This document shows, one piece after another, positions 55,028-64,000 of a stretch of 64,000 nt of DNA; positions within the stretch are counted from its first letter, which is position 1; every line of letters begins with the position of its first letter. The notes beneath the pieces are model-generated. The model saw only the letters and a list, made by a program, of their open reading frames with translations, ran no database searches and was not told the DNA's origin. This stretch comes from Wurfbainia villosa (taxonomy: Eukaryota; Streptophyta; Magnoliopsida; Zingiberales; Zingiberaceae): contig CM045990.1 in the NCBI GenBank assembly GCA_025175895.1, positions 45,814,658 through 45,878,657 of the forward strand, in the 5' to 3' direction. The position numbers and the translations under genes are program-made.

Positions 55028-56489
55028 TGTTGGTGCAATCAGCCCAGGTCATGATTGACCGGACTCGAGTTTGACTCGAGTAATGTTTTGATGTTTGACA
55101 TAGTGAGTTGACATTGATATTTGATATTGATGTCTAATAATGTTTTGGGGAGATTGTTGGAACAATCAACCCAGGTAATGATTGATCGGACTCGAGTTTG
55201 ACCCGAGGGAGACTTTGATGGTTGACTAGGGTTGACCATGTGATTATTGAAAAGTCCAAGCATGGGTCTTGGCAGAGGAAAGTCCAAGTCTTGAGTACTT
55301 GGCATGGAAAGTCCAACATGGGTTGGCAAAGGAAAGTCCAAGCTTGAGTCTTGGCATTTGAGAAGTCCAAGGGGTTTGATATTGGCGGCGTAAAGTCCAA
55401 GCGAGAGTCTTGGCAGTATAAGTCCAATGGTTGGCGGCGTCAAGTCCAAGCGGAGTCTTGGCAGCGTAAGTCTAATGTGCCTTGGCGGTGTAGACACCGT
55501 TAGCATGACATAGCCGATGGAAGCATCTGAAGGCTAGCGTAATGGATGAACAAGTCATGAATGACTTGGAGGGATCCGAGAGGTGTGAGGCTGACGGAGA
55601 TGGTTAGAAGGCTTAGGTCTAGGCTAAGGGTGGTCTAGCAAGTATGGGGGAATCATATTTGGGTTTAAACCTCATGTTTAAGGTGTGCCGACCGGGTGTC
55701 ATGTGGCGATCGCGTGAGTCAACTAGATTGATCATGGGAATTGGCCCAACAATCAGCAGGTAGGCAATCGATCGATTGGCGGCGATGGCGATCTTGTGAT
55801 CGACCGACCGGTGCTCGGTTTTTCGGGCGCGAGAAATGAAGTCGATTGATGGTCATTATCAGTCGACTGATGATGGATCCGTTGGATTTTTCCAGCGTGG
55901 ATCTAGCCGTTGTCTCACGACAACAGTGGCATCAGTCGACTGATGGTCCCGAGCAGTCGACTGATCGGCGATTTCCAACCCAGGTTGCAGCTTTAAATGG
56001 AGCTCATGGAGGAGGAAATCACCACCGATTTTCTTGGACGTTTTGAAGTGATTTGATGCTGCAAATCAGGGCCTTCAGCTGCTAGTCCAAGGCAATCAAC
56101 AAGTAAGCTTCCAAAAGATTTGTGTAAAGTTTTCTTTGCTTTCTTTTGTTGTATTCACTTGTAATTTCTTTTTGTTTACTTGTATTACTGTTGTAATATT
56201 TTGTAAGGGGTTTCTCCACCTCCGACTTGTGTCGAGAATGAGCTATTGCATAGTGGTGTGTTTGTGGCATCGCTAGAGCTCTTTAGAGCTCGCTCCGTGG
56301 AGTAGGAACCTTTCGGTTCCGAACCACATTAAACACGTGTGTATTTGTGGTTGTTTATTTTGTTATTGCATTATTTTTATTATTCCGTTGTGCGCTAACG
56401 AAAATTATAGACGAACGTCAATTGAATTCCATCACGCAATGAAACGAGCTATTCACCCCCCCCCCTCTAGCTTCCAAGGATCCCCTACA
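55028..56489 (+). repeat. Element E 3' LTR
   Basis: 1462 bp, colinear with 47431-48922. The largest differences again lie in the GATC-word patch (55685-55845). Intact palindromes follow at 55858-55965, then TTTAAAT near 55990. Confidence 0.92.
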
Positions 56490-56494
56490 AAGTT

Positions 56495-56927
56495 TGGATT
56501 GAAGGTCACAAGAAAAAAAATGGACAACCTATCAGTCAAGCTATTGGAGATAAAATAGTAATAAGACTATCTCTTGTTATTATATCTAAAAGTTTTCATA
56601 CACACCACTGGTTACTTAAATTTATTATTTTACAAAAGTTGTATCTTGTTATTTGTAGAAAGAAATTGAAGAATGCCTCTCTCCCCCGAATCTTTAAACA
56701 CAACTAACCTTGTTAATGATGCAATTAGCCTTGTATTTGGCAAGGAATCTCGAGGTAGAGTGCATGGAATGGGCTTTGGAGTTAAACCATCAAAAGTTGG
56801 AGCTTCTGTAGAAAAATATGAAATCGTTAAACATCTCGAAAATATAGTGCATAATCTTCAACAAGAAATGCGAGAGATGAGGTCCATGTTTCTTCAAAAT
56901 ATAAGCCTACATAATGAAAAAGAACAG
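56495..56927 (+). pseudogene. Split transposase-like gene, rest of fourth exon and fifth exon
   Basis: 56495-56557 completes the fourth exon (WIEGHKKKNG, ending before a GTAATA donor). The fifth exon (56659-56927) follows a TTTGTAG acceptor. It reads NDAISLVFGKESRGRVHG, MGFGVKPSKV and a coiled-coil-like EIVKHLENIVHNLQQEMREM, and ends AACAG before GTTAGT. A C-run near 56685 shifts the frame. Confidence 0.75.
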
Positions 56928-58120
56928 GTTAGTAATTTGATGAAAAAAAATATTTGTACATAGAATTGCTAATTTATAGAACTGCTATGTTTGTACATAG
57001 TACTACTAGAAAAGGGAACAATGACCCGATTAGATGCTATGGTTGACAATCAACATGGAATGGTTAAATTCAGTGTGTGTTTTTAACCCATGTAATCCTA
57101 TAGAATTGGTCCTGATTGATCGCTATCTTTAATAAAATAAAACATGCATGTTTTTCCTTTATTAGCTTGAATTTAGATAAGTGCATAATGCTTAATGAGT
57201 TAGAGAATTGCAATTATAGAAGCGAAGTATGATCATCTCTTACAATGCTGCTTAAATAGATAATTGAGATACAGGGATCACAACAGATAGGTCAAGATAA
57301 TTTTTACCATTCATGTTCATTCTCGTCTAGGTATTTTAATATACTGCATCTGCTTAATACTTACAAAGATATTCATTATTCTATTCGGACTTGCCTTGTA
57401 ATGTTAAAATGAGTACTTATTGTTTGGTGAAATTGAGTAGAGTAACTGCTTAAATGGATAGTTGAGATCTCCCTGAAAGTTTTTTACAATTCATATTCAT
57501 TCTTGTCTTGGATTTTAGTACATGTATCAGCTTCCAACAACACTTTTGTAATTCCATGCTTCAGATAAGAGACAAAAATAATGCAGCCAAGAAGTAAATA
57601 GTTCAATCTTCGTTAAATTGTCAAAAAGACTTGCACATGGTGTATGATGCTGAAATCTTTTTCCAGCATGTGATGGTACTGGAAAAATTCCATCACCACT
57701 TATTGGAAAATGTGCTACTGGACGTGGTGGTGCTGGAATTTTTCCAGCACCACTTGCTGGAAAATGTGGTGTTGGAATTTTTTTCTAGCATGCAGTGGTG
57801 CTGGAATTTTTCCAGCACCACTTGCTGGAAAATATGGTACTGGAATTTTTTCCAGCACGCGGCGGTGCTGGATTTTTTCCAGCACCACTTGTTGGGTGGT
57901 GCTGGAAAAATTCTAGCACCACATTTTTCCAACAACACTTGAATATCTGATGCATAATAGCATATGACAATGTTGTTTCAACACTTGGAGTGATCTTATA
58001 TCCTTCTTTGCAGCATTACTTTGAAAATCTTTTTTAATATTATATTCTATTATATTAATCTGTTGAATGATTGAGTTGCATGCATATCTTAACCAGTAAT
58101 TAATTTGTTTGTAAAATTAG
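56928..58120 (+). other. Intron of the split transposase-like gene
   Basis: AT-rich intron bounded by GTTAGT and AAAATTAG. It contains a 0.3-kb hairpin array (57635-57945), annotated separately. No other element was recognised. Confidence 0.6.
57635..57945. repeat. Hairpin-rich tandem array
   Basis: Repeated units pair GGTGCTGGAA with TTCCAGCACC around short T runs, joined by ACTTGCTGGAAAAT spacers. Four to five hairpins follow one another, so open frames on both strands repeat the same residues. It could be a fold-back element or expanded palindromic satellite; flanking duplications are not obvious. Confidence 0.75.
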
Positions 58121-58684
58121 GTTGCTAGTGGTGGCATAGGTAGCAGTATTGGAAATTATGTTGTTGCCGATAGCACTGTGAATGGTGGAAGAAAAAATAT
58201 TAATGTTACATCTCAGGTAACTATCTTGACATTGAATAATATTGTGTCAATATATATTTAATTTTAATGCAATAAAATCAATGTGAACATAGTTATGTAA
58301 AAATAAAATTTTATATTTTACTTTCTCTTATTACAAATAGTATGCTTTATTATACAAATATGTTTGATATCACTATTAACTGTTTATTGTATACAGTCAA
58401 AACTAAAGAATGTGAGTTATGGAGATATCAATGATAATGCTAAATGTAAGTTGTTTCATTGGTTTGTTGATGGAGTTGTTGCAGAAGGTTGAATTACATC
58501 CACAGATCCAAAAGCAAAAGTGCATCACGTTCCTCTTGACGGATTTTGTTGGAAAGTTTAGGTTGATAGAGTTTTTGTGGAGAATGTGGACCTGATTCGA
58601 CCAAATAAAGAAATATTTTTTCTTGAGGATGCAATAGGAAGCACAATCGCTTGGTTATCGAAGTTTATATTTTTGTGTGATTGA
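58121..58684 (+). pseudogene. Split transposase-like gene, last two exons
   Basis: 58121-58216 (VASGGIGSSIG, VTSQ) is bounded by AAAATTAG and GTAACT. 58397-58684 follows ATACAG and carries KCKLFHWFVDGVVAEG, STDPKAKVHHVPL and FFLEDAIGSTIAW, the C-terminal domain typical of plant PF03004-like proteins. Two in-frame stops (TGA for Arg, TAG for Trp) are single transitions. The frame ends at 58684. Confidence 0.75.
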
Positions 58685-59371
58685 TATAGATTATGTTGCT
58701 TTGATCATATACTTTTTGTAGTAAGAAATAATGTAAGTGAATTTATATTACTAGTTTGGATTATTTTCTCTAACTAAGTGAATTATTATTTTCTTTAAGT
58801 GTGATATTGATGGTTATCTCTGGTAAAATTTTGGGTGATATTTGTATGTGGTATTATAATTGAATATTGGTATTTGTGTATTGCATTATAATTGTTTGAA
58901 TTGTGATTTTATAATTATTTGTATTTTATATTGTAATTGTGTGAAGTATTGTAAATGTGCATTGTCGTCATGCGTTGTGAATGAACTCAACGCGCCTTAG
59001 CGCTAGCGTAGCCTTGGCTGAATGCGCTTAATAAGTAGTGGCACGACTCACGACTACGAATGCGCTTAACCGCAGCGTGCGGGGCGCGATTGCGATTGCC
59101 CTTAACGCGCCACGCGACCCGCTACGCTGCTGGTGCAGCGTTGCGAATCGCTTACAGCGTGGCATGACCTTAACCACCGATGTCATATGACTTTTAACAG
59201 CTTGACGTTGTACAACATACGATGTGTGATGCGAATAGAAAATTGCACGCTGCGGAAAGTCAAATTTGTTATAGTGGATGAGCTCGTGGGTACCTCGATT
59301 TTAGGGTGCAACTTCTTCAATCATAATATGTCTGTCACATCCATGCCCCTGCCCACAACGCCCCCCATGGA
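58685..59371. other. Downstream region with GC-rich patch
   Basis: 58685-58975 is AT-rich. 58978-59165 switches to GC-rich sequence with recurring words (GCGCTTAA, CTTAGCG, AACGCGCC). After that an open frame (59133-59468) includes FVIVDELVGTSILGCNFF, which looks like the end of a retroviral-type aspartic protease, but the active-site motif is not present. Confidence 0.4.
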
Positions 59372-59376
59372 TCTAG

Positions 59377-60136
59377 GCTCTGATACCAACGACACAAGTA
59401 AGGTAGTGGGATGGGTACATCCTTTCACATATGGCGACGCTAGAAGAAAGGTGGACAGAGAGAATTGAAGGAGAAGGGAAAATTTGTTAACAAAAGATGA
59501 TCCACCTTTAGTTTAAATGAAATTAAATAACTTTCATTAATCCAAAACTAATCTCTCCTTACATAAGTCTTAGCCCGTGTTTATACAGTGTAAGAAAGGA
59601 GAAAAGTTCTATAAGAAATAATAAAAATTTCTTAAAATTAATTAAACATAGGGATTTTAAAACTTAAAATTTAAACAAAAAAAAAATAATAACAAAAATT
59701 AATGAAATCTTAATTTATCTGGATGGTGGCGACGACAATACTCCACGGTCGTAGAGAGGGTCTATAGCCTAGTCGTGGTCTAGACCACGACCATGTGAGT
59801 GACCAGGGCTTGATCGTTGTGGAGACCATAGTTATAGTGGAGACTATGGATAGACAGTAGTCTTTATTGGAGGTCTCGTATTGAGTCATAGAATGATTCA
59901 TATTTGTACGTAGTGGCGACTAAAGTAGATCGTAGTAGTCTTTAGAAACTCCATTATATCTTATTTTGGTTTAGGATGATATACATTCGTATTAAGAGAC
60001 ACAAATATATCATGGTGTAATGAATACACCGGCATGACTCCATTAGATTTTGTCCATCTTTAAATAAAATCTTATCAACCCTCAAATTTTATCTGATTGA
60101 GCCGATGGAGCAGGTCAAAAGAAGCTGGCACCAACA
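59377..60136 (-). repeat. Possible minus-oriented 5' LTR with primer site
   Basis: The minus strand at 59377-59388 reads TGGTATCAGAGC exactly. About 745 bp to the right, minus TGTTGGTGCC at 60136 resembles an LTR start. The other edge (59389-59392) lacks a clear CA and no second copy lies in the window. The primer site is solid; the LTR is tentative. Confidence 0.4.
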
Positions 60137-60998
60137 ATCTCAATTTATATAATTTTATATACTTCATTAATTAAAGTCAATTTTCAGTTCGGCCATAATC
60201 TTATTTTTCGAGCTTGACTTTGCCACCGCCGACCCACCGCGGCGACTAGCGTAATGGATAAAACATATATAAATTTTAATTTAAAAATAAAATACAAATG
60301 ATTAAGTAAATTCAACGCATTATGATGAATAAATCGTGACGAGGAAAAGAAGCACGAGGGAATTAAATAATGCAATACGTAGTCACGTGTGAATTTGACG
60401 TCACCACCAATCCTTCTTCTCCCTCGTGTTCCACGTGATACAAGTTAGATTTATTTACTTCTAAAAATAGTATTCGATCCATTGAAACATTTTATTTTAT
60501 TTTATTTTATTTTAAAATATATTCCGATATTAATTTATAAAGCTGATATTTTTTTTTTTGAAATTCTACCAAAGGAAAGGTATATAGATTTTTAGAATTT
60601 TAGACGGTACATCTACTTTTGTAGATTTTTAAAAATATTTCTCTTCTGATCAAATTTTATTACATATATTATCATCTAAATTATTAATCAATTAACCAAT
60701 GACCGAAAGTGATATCGTCGAGCAAATTTGACTTTAAAAAGTTTGAGAATAATAAAAGTCTTAAATTTATATTGTTAAATTACTACGTTTCTTGCAGGTA
60801 GTTATTGTTTTTAGATTTTAAGTAGTTAGATGGCTATTAAATTTTTTTTATCAAAAGTATTTTATGTGTCAAATTAATATAATTACATTTTTAGGGTTGC
60901 CATACGTTAGTTAGTCCATATTAATTTTTTTTTTAATTTTAAATTCATTTTGCCTATTTCTCCATTTAACTTACGTGAATCACCATTATATATATATA
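60137..60998. other. AT-rich DNA
   Basis: No gene recognised. It contains a (TTTTA)n microsatellite at about 60488-60513 and a TATA run at 60988-61000. Confidence 0.5.
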
Positions 60999-61006
60999 TT
61001 CGTTGC

Positions 61007-62181
61007 CAATGGCGGATCTACATAGGGACTAGAGGGGGTCATGCCCCCCCCTCTATTCCACGTGTTTTATAAAAATTATATTTATTTTTATAAATTTTTT
61101 TATATAATAATAAGATCTCATCCTTGCATAATTAAGCATATAAATTTCTTTCCTGAAATTCTATACTTATTTTCTATCTATAAAAATACTATATAATATA
61201 ATTACTATATATTTATTTTCTCTCCTACCTAGAACAATCATGTTGCAGTCATCGTTCTCAATTTTTTCTATTATTTCATAATCATCATCCACAGTTTCTC
61301 TTCGCCTGTTGCTCATACGCCGCGACTCACGAGCTCGTCGTTGTGCATCGATTTGTCGTTGTCTCTGCCAACTCGACGTTGCGTCAACAAGGCTTTCTAC
61401 CATCGTCACCTCTACTTCACGCGCGATCACGGAAGTTGTCCGTCGATGTCGCACCATATTTTTGTCGCACGCCACTGCGTCGCTAATTACGTCATAAATC
61501 TTTAAGTTAGATTAATTAAGATTTTATTTATTCAATTTTATATTTTGATTAATCGGATTATTTGAATTAATTAATTTGGTTTAAATTTAAATATTTAATT
61601 AGATTTAGATTAATTAAATATAGTTGAATTAAGATTAATTAATTTATTTTAATTGATTAATTGGTTTTAGATTGTTTAATCTATTTTAATTGATTAATTA
61701 ATTTTAAAGTAATTAAATCAAATTTTGATTTAATTAATTAATTGGATTAGATTAATTAATTTGTTAAATTAATTAACTAGTGTTTGATTAATTAAATCTG
61801 AGTTTAATTAATTATCACCTGTGATTTTTCTTAATATTTCTTTTTTAGTTATTCGACGATTTCTTCTTCTTCTGGTACTATCTAAATATTATTTCACTGT
61901 CTCTTATATATTTCTAATTACACATGAGATAAATTTTCTTCTTTTTTACTCTGTATTACTTTTATTATATTTAATATATTTTTTTTTATCCATGATGATT
62001 CTGATTTAAGCATCGAAGGGTCATCGCCGGATAGGTCGACGGTGACTTAATACGTATTAATTTTTTTAAAATATTTACTGATACGATCGGAGAGAATCCC
62101 TCCTAGACGATACAAGATCGAAGAGCAAAAAATCTAAGTTGCATCACGCCCTTCAAATTTTAAATTTTGAATCTGCCCCTG
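61007..62181. mobile_element. hAT-like non-autonomous DNA transposon
   Basis: A perfect 8-bp duplication TTCGTTGC (60999-61006 and 62182-62189), the length typical of hAT elements, flanks 1175 bp. The ends read CAATGGCGGATCT and, reversed, CAGGGGCAGATTC: 8 of 13 positions agree and the right end fits the hAT CAGNG style. Further in, the left end has GGGGGTCATGCCCCCC. The interior has a GC-richer stretch (61250-61490) with uninformative frames and a TTAATTAA-rich stretch (61500-61830). No transposase. Confidence 0.75.
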
Positions 62182-62189
62182 TTCGTTGC

Positions 62190-63333
62190 TAACCATGCAG
62201 CAGTTTCATACTAAATATTGACATTTTTGTACTTCGAACCCTTAAATATATTGGTATTTTAAAAAAAATGAATTCTCAACTACCGTTAAAGACTTACATC
62301 AAACACACACAATCATAGCTTATACAATAATTTATCAAAAAGTACACTTATTTGGATACGTTTGAATCAAATAATTATACATAATCTTAGTTATGTGATT
62401 ATCCGAAAATAAAACATAACCTTGAAATAAAGTATAACCTTTGATAAAAATCTTGTTTGATTGAAGATTTTAATATATAACTTAGTTTAACATTTTACTA
62501 AATTATCCTTTATCTTTTGCTCAATCAATTCGACGACGATGACAAAAATATTAATGACGACGGTAACGATCGGCCGACGACAGTGCTCGGTCGGCTGGCG
62601 GCGGCGATGACCAACCAACGATCGGCCGACGACGGCGGTGACCGACCGACGACGGCGACGGTCAACCGACCGATGACGACGATGGTGGCCGACCGATCGG
62701 TGACCGCAACGGCGATCGATCGACCGACGACGACAACGATGGGGCTACTGATCGGCGGCGGCGACGACGGTGACTTGTCGGGCAACAACGCAGGCCGTGC
62801 GGCCGTCGGTTGCGATGGCGGCGACGGCAGAGCGTGCGGCGACTAAGCGATAGCGGCGGCGGACGACGGCGGCGACGACGGACAGCGACGGCGCGATTGG
62901 CGGCGACGATGGCGACGTGGCGGCGGCGACAGCGACGATGGCGGCGACGACAATCATGAGTTTTGACAAATTGACATTTAATATATTACTAAGGATAATA
63001 TTAGAAAAAAATTTCCCTAATCCCGGGAATCAACAAAAGCCTTGGTTCTCTAAGGTTTTTCGATTCTCCCTAAAAAGGTTTTTGTTCATAACCAGATAAT
63101 GAACAATAATCATTGTTCATAATCTAAATCAAATATGATTTTTATTGATAATCTAACAAGGTTATCAACAAAACCCTCTAGTCGGTAACTCTTCTTTTTT
63201 TCCTTTTAAATTAAATTAAATTAAATTTTTTTTCTCATTCGCATGCCTGCAATAATTACTGAGGTGATGATTTTTAAAAGTTAATACCACTGCGGTACTC
63301 ATATTTAAAAATTAGTATCACGATAGTATTAGC
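62190..63333. other. Possible inverted-repeat unit around a GC-rich island
   Basis: 62530-62950 is a GC-rich island of GAC, CGG and GATCGGCC words. It is flanked by AT-rich arms that share inverted words: ATAACCTTG and GATAAAAATC..TTTGATT at 62415-62472, repeated inverted at 63127-63166. This fits a non-autonomous DNA element, but I could not fix ends or a duplication. The frames inside are low-complexity. Confidence 0.3.
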
Positions 63334-64000
63334 CACTACAATAAAAATGGAACGTAGCGATGAAATTTTTTCATCATTAATATTAAAAATCACCATTAAA
63401 TACAGTTTATGACGAAATAATTTCATCGCTAGAGTCATCGTAATAAGCTTGTCGCAAAGACAAATTAGCGACAAATTAAGACTTATTCGTCGGTAATACT
63501 TAGTGACGAAATAAAAAACGTCACCAAAAATAAAACTTTTGTCGCAAAAACTAGAATGTCGGAAAGAGGAAAATCACCAATATTAGCGACGAAATGTCAC
63601 GAATTCGTCGCTAAATATCAGTCGAGTGACCCAATAAAGAAGTCGACTGCCAATTTTTTGTCCCGCCACAGAATCGGGAGAGACTGACCAACGACTCGAC
63701 TGACACGTTAATGACAAAAAAACCTCATTTCATCGCTAAATATCAGTCGATTGTCGCAAGAAATGACTCGATTGGAGACTTATTTGCGACGAAAAATATA
63801 AGTTTCGTCGCTAATGTCCTGCAGTAGGCGAGCCCGTCAACTAGCGCCTCGACTAATACACCAAACGTTAGCGACAAAATGGAAAATATTCGTCGCTAAC
63901 CATGAAAATTCAGATTTTCAAAATTCATTTAATTTGTATTCGAAACTGTAATACAATATCAATCATAATTTAACTTAACAACATACAACTCAAATAATAC
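63334..64000 (+). mobile_element. CACTA element left end, running off the window
   Basis: It begins CACTACAATAAAAATGG and is followed by GCGACGAA/TTCGTCGC words in both orientations, as in the subterminal zones at 16847 and 40740. CAGTCGACTG variants (CAGTCGAGTG, AGTCGACTG, CAGTCGATTG) lie at 63619-63775. Coding parts, if any, are beyond the window. Confidence 0.7.

Larger units (their letters stand above)
47431..56489 (+). mobile_element. Element E: LTR retroelement with gag and a second gene
   Basis: 9059 bp with perfect target duplication AAGTT (47426-47430 and 56490-56494). LTRs are 47431-48922 and 55028-56489. The interior has a primer site, a gag-like gene (48974-50656), a 2.4-kb block with an intron-containing second gene (51892-53192), a 3' non-coding part and a polypurine tract. 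It is related to A and B by LTR blocks and gag. No protease, integrase or reverse transcriptase. It interrupts an exon of the split gene. Confidence 0.93.
16121..58684 (+). pseudogene. Split plant transposase-like gene (Ptta/En/Spm PF03004 type)
   Basis: Eight recognisable exons lie in order on the plus strand: 16121-16436, 16491-16731, 41683-41779, 47387-47430 joined to 56495-56557, 56659-56927, 58121-58216 and 58397-58684. They match the layout of plant PF03004-type transposase proteins: a GQLIGG/FLGCMV region, KLAKLWRDRKSKL, HTMSRRGYAQL, a VWIEGHKKKNG region, FGKESRGRVHGMGFG, and a C-terminal domain (STDPKAKVHHVPL, EDAIGSTIAW) like DUF8039. Most boundaries have GT and AG. Stops and small frameshifts show it is dead. 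It may be a remnant of another CACTA element or of a transposase-derived host gene; neither outer end was found. Confidence 0.8.

Noticed and set aside
59020..59040. AGTAGTG as the reversed end of an outer CACTA element holding the split gene
   Set aside because: No GCGACGAA subterminal repeats lie next to it and no matching left end was found before 16121.
62517..62846. 109-codon frame in the GC-rich island
   Set aside because: Low-complexity GAC/CGG repeats keep several frames open on both strands; no domain is visible.
1..64000. tRNA, rRNA or snRNA genes
   Set aside because: I looked for cloverleaf boxes and rRNA words and saw none; the tRNA-like words present are primer-binding sites.

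Overview
This window is nuclear DNA from a flowering plant. It is AT-rich and made almost entirely of transposable elements (TEs) in several stages of decay. I found no intact host housekeeping gene, rRNA, tRNA or CRISPR array. The retroelements use a tRNA-Met-type primer site (TGGTATCAGAGC or close variants). The CACTA transposases and plant-type gag proteins also point to an angiosperm. I cannot name the species.

Layout. 1-2452: decayed Ty3/gypsy pol, interrupted by a 715-bp TRIM retroelement (841-1555). 2453-6896: minus-strand gag-only LTR element (G), internally deleted. 6897-9205: anonymous DNA, a small promoter-like unit and an LTR fragment. 9211-about 14780: Ty1/copia polyprotein remnant. 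14781-16120: AT-rich DNA. 16121-58684: one split plant transposase-like gene (Ptta/En/Spm, PF03004-like). Its exons are separated by a 24.8-kb CACTA element in an intron (16847-41649), by gag-only element D at a splice donor (41783-47284) and by gag-only element E inside an exon (47431-56489). The CACTA element itself holds element B (17699-34733, minus). B contains element C (26508-32033) in its gag and abuts element A (18326-25965), which carries a solo LTR (F, 22137-23207). 58685-64000: AT-rich DNA with a possible minus LTR, a 1.2-kb hAT-like element with a perfect 8-bp duplication, a GC-rich island and the start of another CACTA end.

How the parts work together. Elements A, B, C, D and E have LTRs, primer site and polypurine tract but encode only a Gag-like protein with zinc knuckles. 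In two families the protein ends in a shared WVPKS-type motif, followed by no protease, integrase or reverse transcriptase, so these elements must borrow enzymes. Their non-coding parts (palindromic LTR arrays, several polypurine tracts) resemble those of Sirevirus-type copia elements. E also carries a second, intron-containing gene.

The most unusual signal is a palindromic decamer, CAGTCGACTG. It recurs in the LTRs and 3' regions of these retroelements and also in the ends of two CACTA elements. In defined patches of some LTR copies, every decamer is replaced by a shorter word built on GATC.
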